From an uncultured Chloroflexaceae bacterium (lineage in GTDB: Bacteria; Chloroflexota; Chloroflexia; Chloroflexales; Chloroflexaceae): DNA of 9,119 nt. How positions within the stretch are numbered: the first letter of the stretch is position 1; each line of letters begins with the position of its first letter. A program made the position numbers and the translations under genes. The stretch spans positions 1-9,119 of the forward strand of contig CAKZQX010000886.1 in the NCBI GenBank assembly GCA_937141995.1, given 5' to 3'. This document shows positions 1 through 6,656 of this stretch, piece after piece. The notes under the pieces were generated by a model, which was not told the DNA's origin, made no database searches, and saw nothing but the letters and a program-made list of their open reading frames with translations.

Positions 1-1
1 T

Positions 2-1105
2 TCTTACACCGGCTCCTCCAACCTGCGCGCCATCGAACTGGCCGAGAAACTAAGCACGCTGACCTATCCGGCGATCAATACCTTCTTCTTCACCAGCGGT
101 GGGGCCGAGTCAACCGAGAGTTCAATCAAGACGGCGAGCTTCTACTGGAAAGCGCGCGGCAAACCGGACAAAGTCAAGATTATCTCGCGCAAGTATGCCT
201 ACCATGGTGTGACCCTGGCGGCGATGAGCGCCACCGGAATGGCGGCCTACTGGCCCATGTTTGAGCCGCGTGTGCCCAACTTCCTGCATATCGAGTCGCC
301 CTACCCCTACTACTTCAAAGGTGGCGATGCGCAGACCAGCCCCGGCGTTGCGGCGGCAAACCTGCTGGAAGAGGCGATCCTGCGCGAGGGCCCGGACACC
401 GTGGCCGGGTTTATGGCCGAGCCGATCCAGGGCGCGGGTGGGGTGATCATTCCTCAGGACGACTATTTCTCGCGCATCCGCGCGATCTGCGATAAGTATG
501 ATGTGCTGCTGATTAGTGACGAGGTTATCACCGGCTTCGGACGCACCGGGCGCTGGTTTGGCCTGGAGCACTGGGGCGTCGAACCGGACATTATCCAGTT
601 TGCCAAAGGTATCACCAGTGGCTACATTCCCCTCGGCGGGATTGGCGTGTCGGACGCAATCCACGAGGTCATTAACACCGTGCCCCCGGAGCAGCGCTGG
701 ATGCATGCCTTCACCTACTCCGGGCATCCTACCTGTTGTGCCGTCGCCCTGGCAAACATCAAGATTATCGAGGATGAAGGTCTGGTGCAGCGCGCCGCCG
801 AGATGGGCCAGTACCTGCTGGAGCGCCTGCGCACGCTGGAGCGCCTGGATGCCGTGGGGGAAGTACGCGGCAAGGGCATCATTGCCGCCGTCGAGATTGT
901 CGCGGACAAGGCCAACCGGCAGGAGTTCCCGGCGTCGGCGGGGGTGGGCAAGCGCATCTACAAAGAGATGCTCAAGCGCGGCCTCTTTACCCGCGTGCGC
1001 GGTGATGTCATCTGTATTGCGCCCCCGCTGGTGACAACCGCCGACCAGTTCGATCGCATCGTGGAGATCATCCGCGAGGCAATACCGGCAGCGTTGAGCG
1101 GTTAG
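2..1105 (+). CDS. Class III PLP-dependent aminotransferase, 5'-truncated by window edge
   Basis: This is the C-terminal 367 residues of a fold-type I, class III (omega/AGT2-like) aminotransferase, a cytoplasmic enzyme that moves an amino group between an amine or amino acid and a 2-oxo acid with pyridoxal phosphate. The reading frame is open from position 2. Family landmarks in order are: FFFTSGGAESTE (cofactor phosphate-binding turn), the aromatic AYHG stretch, EPIQGAGGVIIP, the cofactor aspartate in LLISDEVITGFGRTG (Asp codon 518-520), and the Schiff-base lysine in FAKGITSGYIPLGG (Lys codon 605-607). Family members are usually about 430-460 residues, so roughly 70-90 N-terminal residues lie outside the window. 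It ends with TAG. The substrate cannot be read from sequence; omega-amino acid:pyruvate or diamine aminotransferases are the closest in style. No terminator is visible after the stop; a repeat-rich spacer follows. Confidence 0.93.
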   Translation, partial: SYTGSSNLRAIELAEKLSTLTYPAINTFFFTSGGAESTESSIKTASFYWKARGKPDKVKIISRKYAYHGVTLAAMSATGMAAYWPMFEPRVPNFLHIESPYPYYFKGGDAQTSPGVAAANLLEEAILREGPDTVAGFMAEPIQGAGGVIIPQDDYFSRIRAICDKYDVLLISDEVITGFGRTGRWFGLEHWGVEPDIIQFAKGITSGYIPLGGIGVSDAIHEVINTVPPEQRWMHAFTYSGHPTCCAVALANIKIIEDEGLVQRAAEMGQYLLERLRTLERLDAVGEVRGKGIIAAVEIVADKANRQEFPASAGVGKRIYKEMLKRGLFTRVRGDVICIAPPLVTTADQFDRIVEIIREAIPAALSG

Positions 1106-1140
1106 ATCTGCAGGTGACAGGAACGGCATCTGACTGGAAC

Positions 1141-1165
1141 CACGAAGAACACGAAGAACACGAAG
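1141..1165. repeat. Tandem repeat of CACGAAGAA (2.8 copies)
   Basis: Two full units and one partial unit of the 9-mer CACGAAGAA run in a row. The sequence ACCACGAAG at 1139-1147 recurs inverted as CTTCGTGGT at 1220-1228, so this segment is bounded by 9-bp inverted arms about 70 nt apart. It lies where the left half of the neighbouring hairpin repeat would be expected and may have replaced it. Motifs of this kind are common as spacer repeats in several bacterial phyla. No coding function is visible. Confidence 0.7.
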
Positions 1166-1233
1166 TAGCGAAATGGATGCGGTTCATATAGTGGTGAGAA
1201 GATCGTGTCGGCTTAAGAGCTTCGTGGTAAATG

Positions 1234-1392
1234 CTACAGGGTGGAAGAACCCGGAGCTTTTTCACAAAATGTTGCTCTCAGAGCAACATTTTGTGAAAAA
1301 GCTCAAGAAGTACCATGCTGCCGCAGGCGCAACCGGCGTTTGGGTCCGGCATCGGGCCGGAATAGACCGTACCGCGTAACTCGTGTTGTTTA
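1234..1392 (+). repeat. Nested-hairpin repeat, left-truncated copy (A)
   Basis: Right part of the mobile-looking repeat family. The remnant of the left flank is CAGGGTGGAAGAA (1237-1249). The central palindrome has two 24-nt arms (1254-1277 and 1281-1304) that are perfectly complementary around the 3-nt loop TCA. It is followed by the family-constant TACCATGCTGCCGCAGGCG (1311-1329), a 39-nt spacer with its own short stem (TCCGGC/GCCGGA, about 1345-1361), and the right terminal repeat ACCGCGTAACTCGTG (1371-1385). TTGTTTA (1386-1392) occupies the position of the 7-bp target duplication. No matching left terminal repeat is found; the left end seems lost or replaced by the CACGAAGAA segment. Confidence 0.8.
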
Positions 1393-1435
1393 GAATGCCC
1401 CGCCGTAGATTCCACCACACAACCGACATTACATC

Positions 1436-1464
1436 TTGAGATCATTCGCCTACCGTGCTAGAAT
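1436..1464 (+). promoter_or_regulatory. Sigma-70-type promoter of the OmpR-family regulator
   Basis: TTGAGA (1436-1441), a 17-nt spacer and TAGAAT (1459-1464), preceded by TGC, which adds an extended -10. It predicts a transcript start near 1471 and a leader of about 35 nt before the ATG at 1505. Its position argues against a longer coding start at the TTG at 1436, which would lie inside the -35 box. Confidence 0.75.
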
Positions 1465-1504
1465 ACACAGCAGTACCCGAAAGAATGAGCAACTATTTAC
1501 CGAA

Positions 1505-2221
1505 ATGTCAGAACTAAAAGATAAACTCATCCTTGTGGTTGATGATGAAGTGCGCATGGTCAACTTTATGCGGATGAACCTGGAGTTGGAGGGCGCGCGC
1601 GTCAGTAGTGCTACCAACGGCCGCGAGGCACTGGATCGCGCCCGCGAAGATATGCCCGATGTAGTATTGCTTGACATAATGATGCCGGGGATGGATGGCT
1701 TTGAGACGCTGCGGCGGTTACGCCAGTTTTCCCAGGTGCCGGTGCTGATCCTGACGGCCAAGGATGAAGAGGAAGACCGGGTGCGCGGGCTGGAACTGGG
1801 CGCTGATGACTATATCGGCAAGCCCTTCAGCCACCGCGAACTGGTCAGCCGTATCCGCGCTGTGCTGCGGCGGCATTACACCGCTCCCCCGATCCCGCAA
1901 ACGCTGGTCAAGGTTGATGACCGGCTCCAGATTGATTTTGCCCGCCGCGAGGTGCTGGTTGCGGGTGAGCGGGTCAACCTGCGTCCCACCGAGTATCGCC
2001 TGCTCTATCATCTGGTGCAGAATGCCGGATATGTGCAGACGCACGAGATGCTGCTGACAAAAGTTTGGGGACCGGAGTATCGGGACGAGAGCCACTACCT
2101 GCGGCTCTACATCACCTACCTGCGGCAGAAGATCGAGCAAGATCCGGCGCACCCCAAGTATATTCTGACCGAGCGCGGCGTGGGGTATCGCTTTATTGAC
2201 TTTGAAAATCAGGCCGGGTAA
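1505..2221 (+). CDS. OmpR/PhoB-family two-component response regulator
   Basis: A 238-residue cytoplasmic transcription regulator activated by phosphorylation. The receiver domain covers about residues 7-123, with the acidic pocket VVDDE (Asp13, Asp14), phospho-acceptor Asp57 in [11 protein letters not shown], Thr84 and Lys106 (GKPF). The OmpR-type winged-helix DNA-binding domain covers about 137-232, with the typical [11 protein letters not shown] and the C-terminal hairpin [10 protein letters not shown]. Length is normal for the family. The start chosen is ATG 1505, since the in-frame upstream alternative at 1436 overlaps a good promoter; no strong Shine-Dalgarno is visible, so translation may rely on a short, weakly structured leader. 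No histidine kinase gene is adjacent, so its partner is unknown. The stop lies only 3 nt from the stop of the convergent gene on the other strand. Confidence 0.93.
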   Translation: MSELKDKLILVVDDEVRMVNFMRMNLELEGARVSSATNGREALDRAREDMPDVVLLDIMMPGMDGFETLRRLRQFSQVPVLILTAKDEEEDRVRGLELGADDYIGKPFSHRELVSRIRAVLRRHYTAPPIPQTLVKVDDRLQIDFARREVLVAGERVNLRPTEYRLLYHLVQNAGYVQTHEMLLTKVWGPEYRDESHYLRLYITYLRQKIEQDPAHPKYILTERGVGYRFIDFENQAG

Positions 2222-2224
2222 AAC

Positions 2225-2824
2225 TCAGGGCTGTTCTTCAACCAGGCTCAACATATCCTGGCGCAGCCGCTGCAACCGCTGCGTCATCCCTTCGGGGCGT
2301 ACTTGCAGATCCTCTCGCACCTCGCTGATCTGCATACGAAACTCGCCAATCGGTCCCTTATCCTGCTCGGTACTCAAGGCATACGCCTGGTCCAGCGATA
2401 CCCGGACGGTGATTAGTATCCGCTCAACCTCGTTCAGTTCGTTCACCTGGAGCGCATCATCCGCATCGGCCAGTTGTGCCGCCGCGCGCATCAGATAGTA
2501 GGCACTCCAGACCCGTCGCAGTTCGGCGCGCAGATCGAGGATCTCCTGGCTGAGAATGCGTTCGTCGGGGAGGGGTGGTGTCGGCAAAATGGAAGTTGGC
2601 GTAAGCGTGGGAAGCGGAGCCAATGTTGCCGAGGCAGGCGTCGCTGTCAGTGGCAGCAGCAAAACAGACTGCTGGCGCGCCAGTAGCGCGGCCTGAATAA
2701 GCAGGCTAAGCACTACGGCTGCCAGCGCAGTCACAACAAACGGAAGCGTGGACTTGAGTCGCGCATGCCGTGACGCTCCAGTTGATGCCGAGCGGTCGGG
2801 CGGGTCGGGCTGAGCTGCAGGCAC
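2225..2824 (-). CDS. Membrane-anchored coiled-coil protein of unknown function
   Basis: A 199-residue protein I cannot assign to a family. It has an N-terminal cytoplasmic tail rich in Pro, Ser and Arg (about 1-24), one transmembrane helix (about 26-50, with FVVTALAAVVLSLLIQAALL), a low-complexity linker rich in Thr, Pro and Ala (about 58-87), and a mostly helical, charged C-terminal part (about 88-199) that could form a coiled coil. By the positive-inside rule the C-terminal part should be outside the membrane. The start is GTG at 2822-2824, 13 nt after the stop of the ANTAR regulator, with a weak AAGGT about 11 nt upstream, so the two genes are probably cotranscribed. Its 3' end faces the OmpR-type regulator with a 3-nt gap and no room for a terminator. 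Confidence 0.8.
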   Translation of the reverse strand: MPAAQPDPPDRSASTGASRHARLKSTLPFVVTALAAVVLSLLIQAALLARQQSVLLLPLTATPASATLAPLPTLTPTSILPTPPLPDERILSQEILDLRAELRRVWSAYYLMRAAAQLADADDALQVNELNEVERILITVRVSLDQAYALSTEQDKGPIGEFRMQISEVREDLQVRPEGMTQRLQRLRQDMLSLVEEQP

Positions 2825-2837
2825 GATGCAGTTGACC

Positions 2838-3413
2838 TTAAATCTCGTTCGCTAAGAGGATGGCCTGCGCAATCTCCTTCATTGATTTGCGTGTATTCAT
2901 TGAGAGTTGCTGAATCTTCCGAAATGCCTCAGCCTCTTTCAGCCCCTGCGAGTCCATCAAGACACCCTTGGCACGCTCGACCAGCTTGCGCGTGTCCAGC
3001 GTCTCCTTCAGATCCTTGATTTCCTTATCCATCTCCAGGAATTCCTGGTAGCGGGCCAGGGCAATCTCAATTGCGGGGAGCAGTTCCGCGTCACGGAACG
3101 GTTTCACAACATAGTTAACAACCCCGGCTTCACGCGCCCGCTCCACAAGCTCACGATCAGAATAGGCCGTTAACAGCAATACCGGCGCAATTTTTTCTTC
3201 GGTTAACACCTTGGCTGCCTGAATACCATCGAGTTTGGGCATCTTGATGTCCATCAACACCAGATCAGGCCGCAGTTCGCGTGCCAGGTGGATAACGCTG
3301 GTGCCATCGCCTGCTTCGCCGACGACCAGGTACCCCAGGCCAATTAATGTTTCTTTGAGGTTCATACGAATGAGCGACTCATCATCCGCAATCACCAGAC
3401 GTACTTGTGCCAT
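2838..3413 (-). CDS. ANTAR-domain response regulator (putative transcription antiterminator)
   Basis: A 191-residue two-component output protein. The receiver domain (about 3-122) has Asp10/Asp11, phospho-acceptor Asp55 in LVLMDIKMPKLDG, Thr82 and Lys104 (VKPF). A helical linker (about 122-140) leads into the ANTAR domain (about 131-187, RKLVERAKGVLMDSQGLKEAEAFRKIQQLSMNT region). ANTAR domains bind paired RNA hairpins with six-base loops and prevent premature termination; this layout matches PdtaR-like proteins. The ATG at 3411-3413 has AAGGAAG seven nt upstream and a strong promoter. The membrane coiled-coil gene follows 13 nt downstream. No cognate histidine kinase is nearby, and I see no clear dual six-base-loop target RNA in this window. 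Confidence 0.93.
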   Translation of the reverse strand: MAQVRLVIADDESLIRMNLKETLIGLGYLVVGEAGDGTSVIHLARELRPDLVLMDIKMPKLDGIQAAKVLTEEKIAPVLLLTAYSDRELVERAREAGVVNYVVKPFRDAELLPAIEIALARYQEFLEMDKEIKDLKETLDTRKLVERAKGVLMDSQGLKEAEAFRKIQQLSMNTRKSMKEIAQAILLANEI

Positions 3414-3461
3414 CGTGACACTTCCTTAAATATGGCGGCTAAATCCTATACGAGCACCCGA

Positions 3462-3490
3462 AGTATAGCATGCCGATCAGTGACGGTCAA
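3462..3490 (-). promoter_or_regulatory. Promoter of the ANTAR regulator operon
   Basis: On the minus strand TTGACC (3490-3485), a 17-nt spacer and TATACT (3467-3462), with TGC just before the -10. The predicted start is near 3455, giving a leader of about 40 nt to the ATG at 3413. The sequence around the -10, GGCATGCTATACT, closely resembles that upstream of the STAS gene (GGCATGCTATAAT). Confidence 0.75.
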
Positions 3491-3619
3491 CATTCGTGGC
3501 GATAATGGCGACTGGTGACTGGTAGCTGGCGATGGGGTCGAGGGTGGAAAGCGTGCATTTATGGCCGCGAGCCGCAGCTACGAACTGGTACGGCATACGG
3601 TATCGCAGGGCAAAGGGAA

Positions 3620-3659
3620 ACCGTGAACCGTGTCGAGTGAAGGTTGAACGGTTCACGGT
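3620..3659 (-). terminator. 12-bp inverted repeat, possible weak terminator of the STAS transcript
   Basis: ACCGTGAACCGT (3620-3631) and ACGGTTCACGGT (3648-3659) are perfectly complementary around a 16-nt loop. On the minus strand, downstream of the STAS stop at 3733, the stem is followed by TTTCCCTTTGC, which is only moderately T-rich. It could end the STAS transcript, or be an unrelated repeat. The rest of the 3414-3732 spacer holds short repeats (CGGCATACGG at 3591-3600 and 3680-3689, GACTGGT units near 3509) and no supported gene. Confidence 0.45.
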
Positions 3660-3686
3660 ATGGTACTATCCGTAACGTGCGGCATA

Positions 3687-3737
3687 CGGACTACCGACTA
3701 CGGATTACGGACGACAGATTACGGACTACGGACTACG
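3687..3737. repeat. Heptamer tandem repeat, consensus CGGAYTA, seven units
   Basis: Seven consecutive 7-bp units: CGGACTA, CCGACTA, CGGATTA, CGGACGA, CAGATTA, CGGACTA, CGGACTA (3687-3735), followed by CG. The complement of the last three bases of unit seven (3733-3735) is the TAG stop of the STAS gene, so the array abuts that gene exactly. Units differ by one or two substitutions, which suggests age or slippage with drift. Any translation through it is low-complexity and not a real protein. Confidence 0.85.
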
Positions 3738-4062
3738 TGTGCGCGGCCAGGGCCGCCTCACGATCCGGGTGGATCGTGAACAGCGTATCAAAGCGGCTCT
3801 TGCGAAATATATCCGCAATGGGTGGTTGGAGACCACACAGAACCAACGCGCCACCCTGTCGTTTCACTTCCTTGTGATTGGTCAACAGCATACGCAGGGC
3901 CAGGCTGGCCACAAACTCAGTATTGCTCATATCGACCAGCGTCGTACCTTTGTGGGCTGTCACGGCTTCCCCAAACTTCTTCTCTACCGCTGAAACGCCG
4001 ACTGCGTCGAGGCGCTGGGGGAGTTCGATCACCAGGATATTACCAATCTGCTCTGATTTCAC
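3733..4062 (-). CDS. STAS-domain protein, anti-sigma factor antagonist-like (SpoIIAA/RsbV type)
   Basis: A single STAS domain of about 109 residues. In partner switching such proteins bind the RsbW-type kinase when unphosphorylated and so free its target. The fold-typical pattern is visible: SEQIGNILVIELPQRLDAVGVSAVEKKF, then TTLVDMSNTEFVASLALRML, then GGALVLCGLQPPIADIFRKSRF. The usual DSSGL or SSAGL phosphorylation motif is altered to ASLAL: one serine remains (codon 3904-3906) while the following glycine is alanine. Start: GTG 4060-4062 is preferred, because AAAGGGG lies eight nt upstream; the TTG at 4066-4068 would sit only two nt from that site. It lies 153 nt downstream of the phosphatase gene and has its own promoter. 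The stop falls in a heptamer repeat. Confidence 0.88.
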   Translation of the reverse strand: MKSEQIGNILVIELPQRLDAVGVSAVEKKFGEAVTAHKGTTLVDMSNTEFVASLALRMLLTNHKEVKRQGGALVLCGLQPPIADIFRKSRFDTLFTIHPDREAALAAHT

Positions 4063-4130
4063 ACCCAAGACCCCTTTCTGGTGTAGGAACGTATCCTGAA
4101 CTTCGTATCAAGTAAGGAATATAACCCATG

Positions 4131-4176
4131 CTGCGTTGTATGCTGCCAGGATACGGGTTCTGGCTTCCATACGCAG
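4131..4176 (-). other. Possible hairpin in the STAS gene leader
   Basis: On the minus strand CTGCGTATG (4176-4168) pairs with CATAC..CGCAG (4142-4131, small bulge), enclosing a second stem GCCAG/CTGGC with a 10-nt loop. It lies within the roughly 125-nt leader predicted from the promoter at 4195-4203. It could affect mRNA stability or translation of the STAS protein. The loop is not six bases, so it does not match a standard ANTAR target. The rest of 4069-4215 shows nothing else. Confidence 0.4.
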
Positions 4177-4194
4177 TTCTCTCTGTTGCGAGAT

Positions 4195-4203
4195 ATTATA
4201 GCA
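4195..4203 (-). promoter_or_regulatory. Extended -10 promoter of the STAS gene
   Basis: Minus strand TGCTATAAT: a perfect TATAAT with the TG extension. No good -35 is visible at 17 nt, as is common for extended -10 promoters. The upstream part overlaps the last codons of the phosphatase gene. It allows the STAS protein to be made independently of the RsbW-phosphatase pair. Confidence 0.6.
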
Positions 4204-4215
4204 TGCCCATCGTAC

Positions 4216-5493
4216 TTATGCCGGTAACATTGCCCGACTGACAATCAATAAGGTCATATCATCAGCCTGTGGCGCACCGGCCACGTAGGTTTCAACTGCC
4301 TGCACAATCATTTCGAGCAAGTCTTTAGCGGAAGCCCCGGCATGCGCGTGCAACACGGTCAGCAGGCGCTCATCGCCATAGGGTTCATCCGCCATATTCA
4401 TTGCCTCAGTAATGCCGTCGCTAAAGCCGACAAATGTCTCACCGGCGGTCAGCGTTGTCTGCGCGGTGGCATAGGTCTGCTGGCTCATAACACCCAGTGG
4501 TAGATTAGCCGCTTCTAATTCTCGGATGGCACTACCGTCCCTGCTGACAATCAGCGGGGGATTATGCCCCGCGTTGGTATAACTCAACTGACCCGTCCGG
4601 GGGTCCAGAACGCCGTAAAAAAGCGTTGTAAACATATCGCTGTCGCCATGTTCGCGGGTGAGATAATCATTCACCAGCCAGAGCGCCCCGGTCAGGATCA
4701 GGTCGGGGTCGGTAATCCGGTTGCCCTGGAAGGCCCAGGGAGCCTGAGACGCGGCCCGCAGCAGACTGCGTGTCAGCGCCACGAACAGTGCTGCCGGGAC
4801 ACCTTTGCCGCAGACATCGGCAACCACCAGCCCCAGATGTCCATTCGGCAGTTCAATACAGTCGAAGAAATCGCCGCCCACGGCCTGCGCGCCTCGGCTA
4901 AAGGCGGCAATCTCCCATCCGGAAAACTGCGGCAGTGTGCGTGGCAAGAACAACTCCTGGATGCGCCGGGCCACCGCCAGTTCTTCTTCCAGGCGGTTCA
5001 GGCGAATAACTTCGGCCTGCGCCGCCTGTAGTTCCTCGTAGGCGCGGGATAACTCGGCGTTTTTCTGCTCCAGGTCGGCAATCATACGCTGGCTGGTGCT
5101 GCGCAGGTGGGCCGTTACGTCGCGCAACAGTTCCAGCGCCAGCACCGGATCATTCGACATCAGGGTGGTAAAGTGCTGCTTGTTGAGCACAGCCAGCCGT
5201 CCGGCCGTCACCGCACGTACGGTTGCGGAGCGGGGGCTGCTGTCAATCAACGCCATCTCCCCGATGATCTCGCCCGCGCAGCGCGTACCCAGGCGCATCT
5301 CGGTGCCATTGATGTAGGTAATTACCGCCAGTTCACCCGTCAGAATGACATAGCAATTATTGCCCTCATCGCCCTGCCAGAACAGCACCTCACCGGCCTC
5401 CAGATACCGCTCGTCCAACTCCGCCGCCAGGCGGGCCAGGTCCGCATCGGCGAAGCCCTTGAAAATCGCTACCTGCCGCAGCCGTTCGAACAT
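4216..5493 (-). CDS. Cyclic-nucleotide-binding PP2C (SpoIIE/RsbU-type) serine phosphatase
   Basis: A protein of 425 residues joining a sensor to a phosphatase that would dephosphorylate a STAS partner. The N-terminal cNMP-binding domain (about 1-120) has a phosphate-binding cassette GEMALIDSSPRSATVRA (about 79-95) with the Glu and Arg expected for cAMP or cGMP binding. A heptad-rich helix (about 132-180, including EQKNAELSRAYEELQAAQAEV) links to the PP2C domain (about 185-422). Metal-binding acidic residues are present: GGDFFD (about 207-212), ADVCGKG (Asp near 227), FSDGITEA (Asp near 360) and ADDMTLL (about 411-417). ATG 5491-5493 is preferred over the adjacent GTG, since GAGGA lies six nt upstream. 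The start shares one base with the stop of the RsbW-like gene (TGATG), implying translational coupling. Confidence 0.94.
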   Translation of the reverse strand: MFERLRQVAIFKGFADADLARLAAELDERYLEAGEVLFWQGDEGNNCYVILTGELAVITYINGTEMRLGTRCAGEIIGEMALIDSSPRSATVRAVTAGRLAVLNKQHFTTLMSNDPVLALELLRDVTAHLRSTSQRMIADLEQKNAELSRAYEELQAAQAEVIRLNRLEEELAVARRIQELFLPRTLPQFSGWEIAAFSRGAQAVGGDFFDCIELPNGHLGLVVADVCGKGVPAALFVALTRSLLRAASQAPWAFQGNRITDPDLILTGALWLVNDYLTREHGDSDMFTTLFYGVLDPRTGQLSYTNAGHNPPLIVSRDGSAIRELEAANLPLGVMSQQTYATAQTTLTAGETFVGFSDGITEAMNMADEPYGDERLLTVLHAHAGASAKDLLEMIVQAVETYVAGAPQADDMTLLIVSRAMLPA

Positions 5494-5915
5494 CACGCGT
5501 CCTCGCGCCTTTTGATAATCACCAGTTCATTCCATCCGCTGCCGGTGTCGTGGCTGTAGGAGAGGTCATCAGCCAGTTCGCGTACCAGGAAGACACCCAG
5601 ACCGCCGACGACGCGTTGTTCCAGACTTTCACATAAATCGGGGGCGGGAACTTCATGAGGATCAAAGGGGCGACCCTGATCGCGGATCGCTACCCGGAGA
5701 ACGCCATCGGTGCAGCTACATCCAAGTTGAATAACACCATACGACCCACTGTCGTAACCATACTTGATAATGTTAGTCGCAATTTCTTCGATTGCCAGTC
5801 GCAGCAGGTATTTCTGTTCTTCGGAAAGCGCCAGCCGGCACTCAAATTCATCACTAAAGGCCATCAGGTGGGCGATACTTTCCCAGTCGGCGGGCACTTC
5901 AATGTTCTGCTCCAT
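5493..5915 (-). CDS. RsbW/SpoIIAB-like anti-sigma factor serine kinase
   Basis: A 140-residue HATPase_c protein of the RsbW type, which binds a sigma factor or other partner and phosphorylates a STAS antagonist. Bergerat-fold motifs are complete: N-box EEIATNIIKYGY (about 43-54, Asn48), G1 box RDQGRPFDP (Asp79), and G2 region GGLGVFLVRELADD (about 104-117). ATG 5913-5915 has GAGGT nine nt upstream and gives the family's usual length; the frame stays open further upstream into a repeat element but that part is not protein-like. The phosphatase gene overlaps its stop by one base. No sigma factor gene is in the window, so the kinase's final target is unknown. Confidence 0.93.
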   Translation of the reverse strand: MEQNIEVPADWESIAHLMAFSDEFECRLALSEEQKYLLRLAIEEIATNIIKYGYDSGSYGVIQLGCSCTDGVLRVAIRDQGRPFDPHEVPAPDLCESLEQRVVGGLGVFLVRELADDLSYSHDTGSGWNELVIIKRREDA

Positions 5916-5957
5916 TGCCCTGTTACCTCGCTTGTTGTGTCCGAATTCTCTATGAGA

Positions 5958-5966
5958 AGTGTAGCA
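5958..5966 (-). promoter_or_regulatory. Candidate extended -10 promoter of the rsbW-like operon
   Basis: Minus strand TGCTACACT, matching TGN-TATAAT at most positions, about 40 nt upstream of the ATG at 5915. No convincing -35 is seen. It resembles the extended -10 of the ANTAR (TGCTATACT) and STAS (TGCTATAAT) genes. Confidence 0.42.
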
Positions 5967-6185
5967 TAGGGAAATGACCGCTACGTAACGACGACAGATC
6001 GTGTGACAGGTGATTTCGTTGAAGTGTTTCCATCTGCCTGTCCGCACCTGCCCGGATGATCCCAACCGGCAGGCGGGAGAATCATTCCCCGCAAGTGTAT
6101 GCTGAGCAGCATCTTTTGTCAATCTTTTGCTCGGTCTCCCGGTCTGGTGTCGTGTGTCAGCCATACTGCCGTACCCAAAAAGAAC
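5967..6185. other. Spacer upstream of the rsbW-like gene, no gene seen
   Basis: This stretch separates the partner-switching operon from repeat copy B. I see no supported gene, RNA or strong promoter. An imperfect inverted pair GGATGAT (6054-6060) and ATCATTCC (6080-6087) and a small palindrome TGCTGAGCA (about 6100-6108) are present but without a clear role. Confidence 0.5.
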
Positions 6186-6192
6186 TAAATGA

Positions 6193-6389
6193 TACGAGTT
6201 ACGCGGTTGCTCACCCAAAAGGCATTTTCGCCTCCGGCAGGGCGGAAGATTCCATTCTTTGTTCACAAAAAATTTGCACTTTGTGCAAATTTTTTGTGAA
6301 CAAAGATAAAACAGTACCATGCTGCCGCAGGCGAAGCTGACTTTCATCGGGTGAAACGCCCAGGTTGCGCACTTACCGCGTAACTCCTG
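6193..6389 (+). mobile_element. Nested-hairpin MITE-like element, copy B
   Basis: Full copy, 197 bp. Left terminal repeat TACGAGTTACGCGGT (6193-6207) and right ACCGCGTAACTCCTG (6375-6389) are complementary except for one or two bases near the tip. Inner arms TTCGCCTCCGGCAG (6227-6240) and CTGCCGCAGGCGAA (6322-6335). The central palindrome has two perfect 24-nt arms (6256-6279, 6283-6306) around loop TTT. Spacers are 19 nt left and 39 nt right; the right one holds GGGTG/CGCCC around AAA. TAAATGA (6186-6192) flanks the left end; TCATTTA, its reverse complement, lies between this copy and copy C. No protein is encoded. Confidence 0.75.
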
Positions 6390-6396
6390 TCATTTA

Positions 6397-6656
6397 TAGG
6401 AGGTTCGCGGTCCTCCGTGAGCGAGTTCTTTTCGCCTCCGGCAGGGCGGAAGAAAATATCTTTTTTCGGAAACATGTGGCTCGGAGAGCCACATGTTTCC
6501 GAAAAAGATGGGAAAGAGGCCATCTTTTCCACAAAAAATTTGCTCCCAGAGTAAATTTTTTTGTGGAAAAATAAAACAAGTACCATGCTGCCGCAGGCGA
6601 ATCCGACCATTACTGTGTTCAAACGTCCAGTTTGAGCACCCACCGCGTAACTCGTA
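6397..6656 (+). mobile_element. Nested-hairpin MITE-like element, copy C (two central hairpins)
   Basis: Full copy, 260 bp, 7 bp after copy B in the same orientation. Left end TAGGAGGTTCGCGGT (6397-6411) is degenerate (12 of 15 to consensus); right end ACCGCGTAACTCGTA (6642-6656) is a perfect complement of copy B's left end. Inner arms lie at 6431-6444 and 6588-6601. It has two central hairpins: 21-bp perfect arms 6462-6482/6486-6506 with loop GGA, and 6525-6545/6549-6570 with loop CCA, one bulge and one G-T pair. A short AAAAGATGG/CCATCTTTT pair spans the junction. The 40-nt right spacer carries a 10-bp stem (GTGTTCAAAC/GTTTGAGCAC). TAAATGA follows at 6657-6663. Confidence 0.73.

Noticed and set aside
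122..1129. Long minus-strand frame opposite the aminotransferase
   Set aside because: It mirrors a well-conserved plus-strand enzyme, has no recognisable domain, and is explained by codon bias of the real gene.
1173..1379. Plus-strand frame through copy A encoding a Lys/His-rich peptide
   Set aside because: It is a translation of the repeat hairpin; the same peptide-like pattern recurs at every repeat copy in varying frames and has no ribosome site.
4564..5559. Plus-strand frames opposite the phosphatase gene
   Set aside because: They are antisense shadows of a clearly recognised cNMP/PP2C protein.
5916..6347. N-terminal extension of the RsbW-like frame
   Set aside because: The extension runs through a spacer and repeat copy B; the internal ATG at 5915 has a good ribosome site and gives the normal family length.
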